Assembly (NCBI RefSeq): GCF_002995745.1
Contig: NZ_PVXQ01000022.1
Coordinates: 1 to 60,425 of the forward strand
Direction of reading: 5' to 3'
Origin: Clostridium vincentii
GTDB lineage: Bacteria > Bacillota > Clostridia > Clostridiales > Clostridiaceae
DNA length: 60,425 nt
Position 1 is the first letter of the stretch; every line of letters begins with the position of its first letter. The notes under the pieces were generated by a model, which did not search any database, was not told where the DNA came from, and saw nothing but the letters and a program-made list of their open reading frames with translations. Of this stretch, positions 1 to 7,804 are shown in pieces. The position numbers were made by a program, and so were the translations under genes.

Positions 1-123
1 CGTTAGCCTAACAAGCAAATATCAAAAGATACATTAATTTCTAATGAACCGCCGTGTACCGAACGGTATGCACGGTGGTGTGAGAGGACGCTAAATAAAA
101 TAATTATTTAGCTCCTACTCGAT
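1..123 (+). mobile_element. 3' end of a group II intron (domains V and VI)
   Basis: A domain V-like hairpin lies at 46-79. Its lower helix is 48-56 with 71-79, containing a C-G-C triad at 50-52 with a G-U pair. A two-base bulge sits at 69-70, and the upper helix 57-60/65-68 is closed by a four-base loop. It is followed by a domain VI-like hairpin: GAG and AGGA at 82-88 pair with TCCT and CTC at 113-120, leaving A117 bulged as the candidate branch point. The intron should end at T123 in an AT dinucleotide, seven bases after the branch A. The reverse transcriptase and the 5' part lie outside the window to the left. The insertion point is 35 bases past the stop codon of the neighbouring aminotransferase, in opposite orientation, so no gene is broken. 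The intron class is not decided. Confidence 0.8.
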
Positions 124-157
124 TTCTTTGGATAATTCACCCTGACCATTCCGTAAT

Positions 158-1372
158 TTATGCTGTAATTTTCTCAACTACTTCCCTTATAATATCAAAT
201 GCTTTATCACAATCTTTTTCATCTAATATTAATGGTGGAATCATACGTATTATAGTTCCTCCGATTGAAGTAATTAAAAGCTTTTTATCTAAACAATCAT
301 GTTTTACTTGTGCTGCGATGTTTTGATCAAATTCAACTCCAATTAATAACCCCTTTCCCCTAACTTCTACCACATGAGGTAATTCTTTTAATTTTCCTGC
401 AAAATATTTTCCCATTTTCTCTGCATTTCCTGCTAAATCACGATCAAGTAATTCATTAATTTGAGCGTAAGACGCTGCACAACATACAGCATTTCCACCA
501 TAAGTTGATCCATGAGCACCTAAATTAAAAGCTTTAGCTACCTCTTTAGTTGCACAGATTGCACCAATTGGCATTCCGCCACCCATAGCCTTTGCCATTG
601 AAACTATATCTGGTTTTATTTCATAATCCATATAAGCCATTATCTTTCCAGTTCTGCACCATCCAGTTTGAACTTCATCTAATAATAACAACATTCCTTT
701 TTCATCACAGAATGCTCTAATTCCCCTCATAAATTCTTGTGTTGCTGGGTGTACCCCACCTTCTCCTTGAAGAGGTTCAATCATAATAGCTATAGTATTT
801 TCTGTACATGCGTCTTTAAATGATTGTAAGTCATTGAAGTCAGCATAAGAAAAACCAGAAATCATTGGTTTAAATCCTATTTGACATCCATTATCAGGTT
901 GTCCTGTTGCAGACATTGATCCATATGTTCTTCCGTGGAACCCATTTCTTGCAGTTACAATATTGAATCTATTAGGACCATACTTTTCTACTCCGTACTT
1001 TCTTGCCATTTTTATCATAGCTTCATTAGATTCTGTTCCTGTATTTTGATAAAAAATCTTATCCATTCCTATAGTGTCACAAATTAATTTTGCAAGTACC
1101 GCTTGAGGAATTGTATATGGATAGTTAAATGTATGCATTATGTCTTCAACTTGTTCTTTAACTGCTTCTACAACTTTTTCATTACAGTTTCCTGCACTAT
1201 TAACTGCAATTCCACCATAAAAATCTAAATAGCCCTCACCATTTTCATCGTATAGATACATATCCTTTGCTGTTTCTGCAATAAAGTCAAATCTTTCATA
1301 AGTTTCAATCATGTATGTGCTAACTAAATCCTTTAATTCTCTCTTTGATAATTTTACATCTCTTAATTTCAT
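158..1372 (-). CDS. Class III (omega) aminotransferase, acetylornithine/4-aminobutyrate type
   Basis: A 404-residue PLP enzyme of the class III aminotransferase family, normal length for ArgD/GabT relatives. Visible signatures are FHGRTYG (145-151), the LDEVQTG segment with PLP-binding Asp232, and the Schiff-base lysine K261 in SMAKAMGGG. The family moves the terminal amino group of an omega-amino acid or acetylornithine to 2-oxoglutarate or pyruvate in the cytoplasm. It is the last gene of an apparent operon, permease then alcohol dehydrogenase then this gene, with 36 bases between it and the dehydrogenase. That context argues for catabolism (4-aminobutyrate, 5-aminovalerate, beta-alanine or taurine giving a semialdehyde) rather than arginine synthesis, because no arg genes are nearby. 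The substrate is inferred. The start has an AAGGAGATAT ribosome site upstream. Confidence 0.85.
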   Translation of the reverse strand: MKLRDVKLSKRELKDLVSTYMIETYERFDFIAETAKDMYLYDENGEGYLDFYGGIAVNSAGNCNEKVVEAVKEQVEDIMHTFNYPYTIPQAVLAKLICDTIGMDKIFYQNTGTESNEAMIKMARKYGVEKYGPNRFNIVTARNGFHGRTYGSMSATGQPDNGCQIGFKPMISGFSYADFNDLQSFKDACTENTIAIMIEPLQGEGGVHPATQEFMRGIRAFCDEKGMLLLLDEVQTGWCRTGKIMAYMDYEIKPDIVSMAKAMGGGMPIGAICATKEVAKAFNLGAHGSTYGGNAVCCAASYAQINELLDRDLAGNAEKMGKYFAGKLKELPHVVEVRGKGLLIGVEFDQNIAAQVKHDCLDKKLLITSIGGTIIRMIPPLILDEKDCDKAFDIIREVVEKITA

Positions 1373-1408
1373 AAATATATCTCCTTAAATTTAATATTAT
1401 TTTCCTAA

Positions 1409-2539
1409 TTAAAGTGCTTTTCTATAAATTCTCTTAATATCTTCTATGTTAAATTTAATTGGATGAATACTAATGCTTGCTCCTGATACCTTTATGCAAT
1501 TCTCTGCCATCCAATCTATGTCCTCGTCTTTAATTCCTTGTTCAGATAAAGTTGTTTCTAAATCAATATCCTTAAGTAATTTTCTTATTGTTTTAACACA
1601 ATCATTTTCATCTTTTCCGCCTAATAACTTAGAAATCATAGCAAATTTTTCTGGAGCTGAACTTATTGATTCTTCATAAATTATTGGTGTTAAGGCTGCA
1701 AGTCCTCTTCCATGTACAATATCCTTAAGTCCACTTGCTGGATGTTCCATTCCATGGGGAGCTATTACTCCTGCTGTATTAATTACCATTCCACCTAGAG
1801 TGCTTGCCCATGTTACTCCTTCAAAAGCTTCTATATCATCTGAACTTTTATAGGCATTAACTAAATTTTTTCCTATAAGTTCAATTCCTTGAAGAGCCAT
1901 CATAGCTGTCATCGGTTGAGTAATTTCAGATAAATAAGCCTCCATGTTATGACATAACGCATCAAATCCAACTGAAGCTAGAATATACTTTGGCATAGTT
2001 GTCATTAATTGAGGATCTACTATAGATGCTTTTGCTACTATTGCATTAGATCTTAATGATTTTTTATCATTATTCTCTGGATTAGTTAATACTGCAAATC
2101 CATTTCCTTCACTACCTGTTCCACATGTTGTAGGAACTAATACTATTGGAAGTGCCTTATCACTGACTTTCTTTCCAAAAATATAATCTGATATATCCCC
2201 TTCATTTAATGTAATAAAAGCAATTGCCTTTGCAGCATCCATTATACTTCCACCACCAAGACCTAGAACAACATCACATTTACTAGTTTTTGCAAGTTCT
2301 GCTCCAGCATATGCAGTTATAGTTGTTGGATTTTGCTCTACTTTATCAAATACAACAGACTCTACGTCAGATTCCTTTAATAAAGCAATAGTTTTATCAA
2401 GAAGTCCTGTTTTCTTTGTACTATTTTTTCCTGTTACGATTAAAACCTTCTTTCCGTACTTAGCAACTTCTATTCCTAATTCTTTAACCCTGCCTTGTCC
2501 AAAGATAAGATTTACAGGTAAACTATAATTAAATTTCAT
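1409..2539 (-). CDS. Iron-containing alcohol dehydrogenase
   Basis: 376 residues of the group III, metal-dependent alcohol dehydrogenase family. The nucleotide-binding GGGS motif is at 95-98. The metal ligands are in their usual places: D193 and H197 in FDALCHN, H266 in GMEHP and H276 in VHGRG. Such enzymes interconvert aldehydes and primary or hydroxy-alcohols with NAD(P)H. Between a permease and an omega-aminotransferase it would reduce the semialdehyde made by transamination to a hydroxyacid, as 4-hydroxybutyrate dehydrogenase does in 4-aminobutyrate fermentation or sulfoacetaldehyde reductase in taurine use. Those roles are inference; the sequence alone does not separate them from butanol-dehydrogenase-like activity. 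A GGAGAG ribosome site precedes the start. Confidence 0.88.
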   Translation of the reverse strand: MKFNYSLPVNLIFGQGRVKELGIEVAKYGKKVLIVTGKNSTKKTGLLDKTIALLKESDVESVVFDKVEQNPTTITAYAGAELAKTSKCDVVLGLGGGSIMDAAKAIAFITLNEGDISDYIFGKKVSDKALPIVLVPTTCGTGSEGNGFAVLTNPENNDKKSLRSNAIVAKASIVDPQLMTTMPKYILASVGFDALCHNMEAYLSEITQPMTAMMALQGIELIGKNLVNAYKSSDDIEAFEGVTWASTLGGMVINTAGVIAPHGMEHPASGLKDIVHGRGLAALTPIIYEESISSAPEKFAMISKLLGGKDENDCVKTIRKLLKDIDLETTLSEQGIKDEDIDWMAENCIKVSGASISIHPIKFNIEDIKRIYRKAL

Positions 2540-2632
2540 AAATAAACTCTCCTTTTTGATTTTAATAATTATTTAATTCTACGATGTATAGATTAATATG
2601 TTAAACCATGCTCTCTTATATAAATTAATATT

Positions 2633-4060
2633 TTAAATAGCGCCCTCTATACCTTCTTCGTCTTCAATTTCTTTTTCAACATCTATGAATTCATGTTCTC
2701 CAAAATCTTTATATTTTGTCCTTGCTACTGCATAAAAGATAAGTCCAAGCAAACACCAAGCTCCTACAATTATTAGTTCTTCTTTAACTAAACCTGATGG
2801 CATTCCTGGAATATACAATGCTGTCATGAATCCACTTAACAATATTGCCATAATCCCAACGAATTTGCCTGCTTTTACTTTATAAGGTCTAGGCATATTA
2901 GGTTCTTTAAATCTAAGCACTAAGAAGGATATTGCAACTAAAAGATATGCAACTACCACTCCAAAGCTTCCTGCATCAGTAAGCCATACCATCATAGCTC
3001 GTCCAAAGAAAGGTGCTACAATTGAAGCTGCTCCTATTAGTAAGACTGCATTTATTGGTATTTTATATTTCGGATGTAGTTTAGCTAAAAAGCCTGGTAA
3101 CATTTGAGACGCTGCCAAAGAATATATAGCTCTACTTCCACCTATAAAGAACGAATTCCAACTTGTAATTATACCAGTCATCCCCCCTATAATAACTACT
3201 TTGGCAGCCATATCACTATTAAAGAATGCATTTTTCATAGCATCTGCTGTCACAAGAGTTGATGTATCTAATTCAGTTTTTGTCATTACAAGTGAAACAG
3301 CTACTATAATCATGATATACCATGCAACTGCCATAGCTATTGAAAGTATCATAATTTTACCAATTTTTTTGAATGGCACGTTAATTTCTTCAGCAGCTTG
3401 AGGAATAACATCAAATCCGAGAAACATAAATGGTGTCATTGCTACAACTGTTAATATTCCACCTATTCCATCATTAAATAAAGGTTTTGTATTTTCTATA
3501 TTTCCTGAAAAACCTGATCCAACTACTAAAGCAATACCTATAGCCGCAATTCCAATTGTTAAAACAAGTTGTAATTTTGCTGCTGCCTTTGCACCAAAGC
3601 AATTAATAACAGTAATAATTATAGCAGCAATAACTCCTACTGCAACCCAGGATGCATAGATATCAAATCCAGCTATTGTATACATATAACCTTTTAAGAA
3701 ATCCGGGTAAATATATTGAATAACCGTTGGGAATGCACAAGCTTCAAAAGCAACAACTCCTACATACCCTAAGATTATTCCCCAAGTACATATAAATGAG
3801 CCCGTTTTTCCAAGTGCTCTTAAACTAAATACATGCTCTCCTCCACATTGCGGCATAGCAGCAGTTAATTCCGCATAAGTTAATCCAACAAAAAGTACCA
3901 TGATACCACCAAGTAGAAATGCTAAAATAGCGCCAATTGTTCCAGCACCTCTAATCCAAACCCCTGCCATGACTACCCATCCCCAACCTATCATAGCTCC
4001 AAACGCTATTGCAAATATATCCTTCTGATTTAAAACTCTGTCAAATTTGGACTTTTCCAT
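2633..4060 (-). CDS. APC-superfamily amino acid permease
   Basis: 475 residues with about twelve hydrophobic segments. The first carries the family's glycine-rich GAMIGWGWVVMAG motif (residues 21-33), and a GGEHVFSLRALG stretch follows the second segment. The C-terminus is an acidic cytoplasmic tail. The APC family imports amino acids, polyamines or related amines by proton symport or exchange. It is first in the operon with the dehydrogenase and aminotransferase and is probably the uptake step for their substrate. The ribosome site AGGAGGG lies just before the start. An inverted repeat at 4107-4132, in the gap behind the regulator's terminator, is a plausible operator. Confidence 0.85.
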   Translation of the reverse strand: MEKSKFDRVLNQKDIFAIAFGAMIGWGWVVMAGVWIRGAGTIGAILAFLLGGIMVLFVGLTYAELTAAMPQCGGEHVFSLRALGKTGSFICTWGIILGYVGVVAFEACAFPTVIQYIYPDFLKGYMYTIAGFDIYASWVAVGVIAAIIITVINCFGAKAAAKLQLVLTIGIAAIGIALVVGSGFSGNIENTKPLFNDGIGGILTVVAMTPFMFLGFDVIPQAAEEINVPFKKIGKIMILSIAMAVAWYIMIIVAVSLVMTKTELDTSTLVTADAMKNAFFNSDMAAKVVIIGGMTGIITSWNSFFIGGSRAIYSLAASQMLPGFLAKLHPKYKIPINAVLLIGAASIVAPFFGRAMMVWLTDAGSFGVVVAYLLVAISFLVLRFKEPNMPRPYKVKAGKFVGIMAILLSGFMTALYIPGMPSGLVKEELIIVGAWCLLGLIFYAVARTKYKDFGEHEFIDVEKEIEDEEGIEGAI

Positions 4061-4106
4061 AATAAACCCTCCTAATTAAAAATAATATTTTGTGTTAGTA
4101 CTAGTT

Positions 4107-4132
4107 ATTTGGAAACTCCATTGTTTTCAAAT
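4107..4132. promoter_or_regulatory. Inverted repeat, candidate operator of the permease operon
   Basis: ATTTGGAAAC and GTTTTCAAAT (4107-4116 and 4123-4132) form a ten-base inverted repeat with one mismatch and a six-base spacer. It is 47 bases upstream of the permease start and directly behind the terminator of the XRE-cupin gene. Binding by that regulator is inferred from position only. No second copy is seen before the regulator gene itself. Confidence 0.4.
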
Positions 4133-4168
4133 AAAAAAAAGCGCTCTAGACTTAAAAGTCCAGAACGC
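4133..4168 (-). terminator. Intrinsic terminator of the XRE-cupin gene
   Basis: A 12-13 base stem (4141-4153 with 4156-4168, some G-U pairs) is followed on the minus strand by a run of eight U. It separates the regulator transcript from the permease operon. Confidence 0.85.
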
Positions 4169-4269
4169 CCTTGTTCAAATTCTTTATAATATTCAATTAA
4201 TTTATATCCTCAATATACCACTAATGCGTTATAGTGTCAATAATCATTTTGAATATATATTTTTTTCTT

Positions 4270-4821
4270 TTATTTCCAATGAAAAATCATATTAAAAGCT
4301 AGAAGGTCATCTCCATTATTTATGTAAATATGATCTTTATCTGTATTAAATCTTACAGCATCCCCGTTATTAATAGTCATTGTTTTATCCTCTACTTCTA
4401 ATGTTAATACTCCTTTAAACACATTTACATATTCACTAGTATTTTCTCCATGAGATCCTGATATGTATCTATACCCTGGCTTTATTTCAACAACATAAAT
4501 TTCAAAGCTTGTATCCTCTTCATATGGAAAATAAGTATACACACTATACCCGTCTACAAGTTCTTTTGTTGGCGTTAAGCTCTCTTTTTTTACAATGTAT
4601 ATTTCTTCCTTAGGAATAGAAACCAGATCATTAAATGAAACTCTAAGTCCACTAACTATTTTACCCAATATAGCAACAGTTGGATTTGACTCTCCTCTTT
4701 CTATTTGCCCTAACATGCTTTTACTAACTCCAGTTTGTTCAGCTACCATAGTTAAACTCATTTTCTTCCGTTTTCTAATTGTTTTTAAATTTATTGACAC
4801 ATTTCTATTTATATAATCCAT
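4270..4821 (-). CDS. XRE-family regulator with C-terminal cupin domain
   Basis: 183 residues. The N-terminal third is an XRE helix-turn-helix (NLKTIRKRKKMSLTMVAEQTGVSKSMLGQIERGESNPTV region) and the C-terminal half is a small cupin barrel (GSHGENTSEYVNVFKGVLTLEV region). The architecture matches PuuR, the repressor of putrescine catabolism, and similar local regulators of amine or amino acid pathways. The start was moved to 4821. An ATG at 4836 exists, but the strong ribosome site GGAGGG (4826-4831) lies between the two, so only the downstream ATG is correctly spaced. It is transcribed separately from the operon below it and probably controls it. Partly repeated TGCAATG and TACAATGC elements upstream of the start (about 4832-4862) could serve autoregulation. 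Confidence 0.85.
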   Translation of the reverse strand: MDYINRNVSINLKTIRKRKKMSLTMVAEQTGVSKSMLGQIERGESNPTVAILGKIVSGLRVSFNDLVSIPKEEIYIVKKESLTPTKELVDGYSVYTYFPYEEDTSFEIYVVEIKPGYRYISGSHGENTSEYVNVFKGVLTLEVEDKTMTINNGDAVRFNTDKDHIYINNGDDLLAFNMIFHWK

Positions 4822-4921
4822 TTTGCCCTCCTGCATTGTACGTTATATTGCACATTGCATTAGTATATCATTTTACATATTATATATCACTATATTTAAT
4901 ATGCCAATTCAAAATATGTAG

Positions 4922-5674
4922 TTAATTTAAGAATTCAACTTCACCTGATTCTAAATGATATTTAGCAGCTACTACTTTCAACTTTCCTGAATCAACTAGA
5001 TTTTTAATTACAGTACTCTTTAATAATTCATTAACTGTTTCCTTTGCGTTTTCATTTTCAACTTCTGAAGCAATTTCCTCGTCACTTGCATCTTTATTCG
5101 CTTGTTTTACTTTATCAAAAGATGGTTTAATTTTATCTATTATTGCTTGAATTCCAGGTGTAGTTTCTCCACCTTCAACAGTAGCTTGTACAGCTCCACA
5201 TTTTTCATGTGCTAATACTATAACTAATGGAGTGCCTGCATGCTCAACTGCATATTCTACACTTCCTGTTTCTACCGTATCTGTTACATTTCCAGCATCA
5301 CGAATAACAAACAAATCACCTAATTCTTGATCAAATATTAACTCTGGTGCAACTCTTGAATCTGAACATGTTAATATTGTAGCAAAAGGATGTTGTCCAT
5401 TTTCCGAAAGATCAGTACGTACTTCTGATGATAAATCCTTATTTAAAAGCTCTCCAGATACAAATCTTTTATTTCCTTCTATAATAGCAGTTTCTGCTTC
5501 CTCATACGTAACTCCTTCCTCATGAAGATCTTCTGCTTCCATTGAAATAGTTGTTTCGGTTTCAGTTTGTGCAGTTTCAATTTCTTTGCTACTGCAACCA
5601 TTTAAAACCATAGTAGATATTAAGCCACCAACTAGAATACAACTTATCTTTTTTAATAATTCTTTCCTTTTCAT
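4922..5674 (-). CDS. Exported beta-class carbonic anhydrase, lipoprotein
   Basis: A 250-residue zinc enzyme that interconverts CO2 and bicarbonate. The beta-class signature is complete: C103-S-D105-S-R107 and H156-x-x-C159 (HEKC). The N-terminus is a lipoprotein signal: positive MKRKELLKK, a hydrophobic segment, then the LNGC lipobox with Cys27, followed by a Thr/Glu-rich linker. The protein should therefore sit on the outer face of the membrane, which is less common for this mostly cytoplasmic class. The start at 5674 is preferred over 5707 because AAGGGGA lies just upstream of it. It is monocistronic, with a strong promoter overlapped by palindromes. Confidence 0.88.
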   Translation of the reverse strand: MKRKELLKKISCILVGGLISTMVLNGCSSKEIETAQTETETTISMEAEDLHEEGVTYEEAETAIIEGNKRFVSGELLNKDLSSEVRTDLSENGQHPFATILTCSDSRVAPELIFDQELGDLFVIRDAGNVTDTVETGSVEYAVEHAGTPLVIVLAHEKCGAVQATVEGGETTPGIQAIIDKIKPSFDKVKQANKDASDEEIASEVENENAKETVNELLKSTVIKNLVDSGKLKVVAAKYHLESGEVEFLN

Positions 5675-5712
5675 ATTAAAATCCCCTTCTTTAACAAAAT
5701 AATTCATTTTAA

Positions 5713-5742
5713 AGTATACTCCTTAGTATACTACTTTGTAAA
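5713..5742 (-). promoter_or_regulatory. Carbonic anhydrase promoter overlapped by twin palindromes
   Basis: On the minus strand TTTACA (5737-5742) and TATACT (5713-5718) are spaced by 18 bases. Two copies of the self-complementary octamer AGTATACT (5713-5720 and 5725-5732) lie twelve bases apart, covering the -10 box and the spacer. This arrangement suggests a dimeric repressor site. The regulator is not identifiable. Confidence 0.5.
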
Positions 5743-5869
5743 CTTTTCGCTAATTTTGACGAATTTCATCTGACACTCTTCCGTATTATTCAAATCCTAA
5801 TGCTCTTAGTTTAAAACATGAAATACTCCCATATTTTCCGCATAAAATAATAAGGGGGGATGATACATT

Positions 5870-6370
5870 TTGAGATACTGGAAAAATAAAATAGTTCATT
5901 TCTTTGCTTTCGGCAGTATATATTTAAATATAGAGGTGTTTTCCAAGGCTTATACTGGTGAGTTAATAGGTTTTGATGGCATATCAAAGTGGAGCCTATG
6001 TGGTTGGACATCCTCATGGATGTTTTTAGTAGGTGGGCTATGTGGAGTCATTCTAGGTAGCTTAAATGATAGTCCTAAATTTTACAATCTTAAAATGTGG
6101 CAACAAGTATTTATAGGAGGAACATTAATTATTGTGGCAGAATTCCTATCCGGAATATTTTTCAACCTACATCTACACCTAAACCTATGGGATTATTCTC
6201 AACAAAAATTTAACTTTCTAGGACAAATATGCCTACAGAATTCTATTTACTGGTATTTACTAAGTATCGTGGTACTATGGTTTAATGCCGCTTTATCTTA
6301 TTATTTTTACCATGAAGAAAAACCACCAAGCTTATTTAAATACTTTATAAAATTAATTACACTAAAATAA
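5870..6370 (+). CDS. Membrane protein, putative ABC-transporter type IV (CmpB-like) family
   Basis: 166 residues with four hydrophobic segments. The segment reading LNLWDYSQQKFNFLGQICLQ followed by SIYWYLL matches the conserved core of the family named putative ABC-transporter type IV (ABC_trans_CmpB), common in Firmicutes and of unknown function. The start is taken as TTG at 5870, behind a G-rich ribosome site (5854-5859). An ATG ten bases upstream is in another frame. It stands alone, divergent from the carbonic anhydrase and convergent with asparaginase. The family call is from the recalled pattern and was not tested. Confidence 0.6.
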   Translation: MRYWKNKIVHFFAFGSIYLNIEVFSKAYTGELIGFDGISKWSLCGWTSSWMFLVGGLCGVILGSLNDSPKFYNLKMWQQVFIGGTLIIVAEFLSGIFFNLHLHLNLWDYSQQKFNFLGQICLQNSIYWYLLSIVVLWFNAALSYYFYHEEKPPSLFKYFIKLITLK

Positions 6371-6386
6371 ATTACGCTACATAGAA

Positions 6387-6424
6387 AAACATCAACGTTC
6401 TTAATATCTAAAACGTTGATGTTT
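6387..6424. terminator. Bidirectional terminator
   Basis: The stem AACATCAACGTT with AACGTTGATGTT has an eleven-base loop. It lies between the convergent membrane-protein and asparaginase genes and has a U-rich tail on both strands, better on the minus strand. Confidence 0.75.
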
Positions 6425-6437
6425 ACTATAAAAAATA

Positions 6438-7448
6438 TTAATATTCTTCAAAAATTCTTTTTATTTCAGAATAGTCTCGTGTTTTAGTTAAAGCTAAGGA
6501 GAGCAATATCCTAGCTTTCGAAGGTGCTAATGTATTGCCTGGAATACAATTAGTCGATTTATCTATAGCATAATCTTTTAATATAATTCCACTTCCAGTT
6601 CTTGAAGATCTTACAACCGGTATACCTTTAGTCTCAAGTTCTTTAACTTTTTTTATCCAAGCAGAACTAAACGTTCCACACCCAGCCCCTGCGATTACAA
6701 GCCCCTCAGATTTTTGAGCCAAATAATCAATAATTAAAGGATCAGCATCAATATTAAAATATGCAATAGAGACTTGGGGTAATTCTTTTAATCCAAAAAT
6801 ATCGAATTCTGTATCAACTGTATGTGGTTTTATAGATTTATTTAAAAAATAAGGTATATTATCTCTCATATATCCAAGGCAACCTAAATCTATAGAATTA
6901 AAAGCATTTGTTTTAAATGTATTAACTTTTTGTACATTTCTTCCACTATAAATTCCATCAGCAAAAACAACCATACACCCCTGACCTTTAGATAAATCAT
7001 TAGCAGCCAAAGCCACTGATTGATATAAATTTAATGGTCCATCAGCACTAGTTGCAGTAGAGGGTCTCATGGCTCCTGTTACTATTACCGGTTTATTTGT
7101 TTTAACAGTTAAATCTAAAAAATATGCTGTTTCTTCCAAAGTATCAGTGCCATGAGTTATTACAAACCCATCTACATCACTTTGCTTTGAAATCTCATTT
7201 ATTCTATTTGCAAGAGTTAACCAATGATCAATAGTTATATCATTACTATCAACATTCGCAATTTGCTGATAAGATATATTAGCTATTTCATCAAGACTAG
7301 GAACACTATCAACTAATGATTTTATATCCAAATTACCAGCTTTATAATTAGTTGTCTTTCCAGCTATTCCAGTACCAGCAATAGTACCACCCGTAGCTAA
7401 AATAACTATATTTTTAAGTTCAGAATTTTTAGAATTAATTAATATCAT
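6438..7448 (-). CDS. ansB: L-asparaginase
   Basis: 336 residues, hydrolysing asparagine to aspartate and ammonia. The two threonine-containing signatures are present: ATGGTIAG with nucleophile T22, and THGTDTLEETA with the second Thr-Asp pair. A lysine is kept in the NVQKVNT segment that completes the second triad, and Y35 is available as the general base. The sequence is of the type II (AnsB-like) kind, but the N-terminus has no signal peptide, so it is predicted to be cytoplasmic. It is monocistronic, with GGAGG ahead of the ATG and a shared terminator behind. Glutaminase side activity cannot be judged. Confidence 0.88.
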   Translation of the reverse strand: MILINSKNSELKNIVILATGGTIAGTGIAGKTTNYKAGNLDIKSLVDSVPSLDEIANISYQQIANVDSNDITIDHWLTLANRINEISKQSDVDGFVITHGTDTLEETAYFLDLTVKTNKPVIVTGAMRPSTATSADGPLNLYQSVALAANDLSKGQGCMVVFADGIYSGRNVQKVNTFKTNAFNSIDLGCLGYMRDNIPYFLNKSIKPHTVDTEFDIFGLKELPQVSIAYFNIDADPLIIDYLAQKSEGLVIAGAGCGTFSSAWIKKVKELETKGIPVVRSSRTGSGIILKDYAIDKSTNCIPGNTLAPSKARILLSLALTKTRDYSEIKRIFEEY

Positions 7449-7495
7449 TTCCTACCTCCTAAAATTTCACGTTACACCTAAAGGTCTAAACATTA

Positions 7496-7738
7496 CTTTA
7501 GTCCCCGTTTGGGCACCGTTTAGGGTATAAAAAAAGCTCAGCCCTACTAGTTAAGCCGTTTGTTAACGTATAATGGTAGTCCCCTATGGACTACCAAATA
7601 CTAGTGTGGGAAAACTGTGGGAAAACATCAATATTCTTGTCATTTTAAAAATATGAATCACCTTTAGTCCCTTTTGGGGACATAAAAAAACAGCCTAACC
7701 ATACCGATTAAGCTGTTTTACCATTTTTTTGGTAGTCC
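7496..7738. repeat. Imperfect duplication beside tRNA-Glu, possible attachment-site relic
   Basis: Two related blocks lie downstream of the tRNA. Each starts with CTTTAGTCCC (7496 and 7662), continues through an AATAAAAAAA-like stretch and a GTTAAGCC/ATTAAGCT segment, and ends in TGGTAGTCC (7574-7582 and 7730-7738). In the first block this ending is the left arm of a palindrome (7574-7596). Its right arm, TCCCCTATGGACTACCA at 7580-7596, is an exact inverted copy of the last 17 bases of the tRNA including CCA. Two tandem 11-base repeats TGTGGGAAAAC (7605-7626) lie between the blocks and resemble integrase arm-type sites. There are no protein genes here. Confidence 0.5.
7684..7717 (-). terminator. 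Terminator of tRNA-Glu
   Basis: The minus-strand stem AACAGCTTAA with TTAGGCTGTT (arms 7708-7717 and 7689-7698) is followed by seven U. It lies 13 bases past the CCA end. Confidence 0.7.
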
Positions 7739-7804
7739 ATAGGGGAATTGGACCCCTGACTCCACCGTGAGAGGGTGGCATCTTAACCACTTGACCAATG
7801 GACC
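7730..7804 (-). tRNA. tRNA-Glu (anticodon CUC)
   Basis: 75 bases with encoded CCA. The acceptor arm is GGTCCAT with ATGGACT (first pair G-U). The D-arm TTGGTCAAGTGGTTAAGA is typical for Glu. The anticodon stem CCACC/GGTGG encloses the loop CTCTCAC, giving anticodon CTC. The T-stem AGGGG/CCCCT encloses the loop TCCAATT. Position 55 of the T-loop is C where nearly all tRNAs have U (pseudouridine 55). This could be a real weak isoacceptor, a decaying gene or a read error. The CUC isoacceptor is secondary to UUC in low-GC genomes, so damage could be tolerated. Confidence 0.85.
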
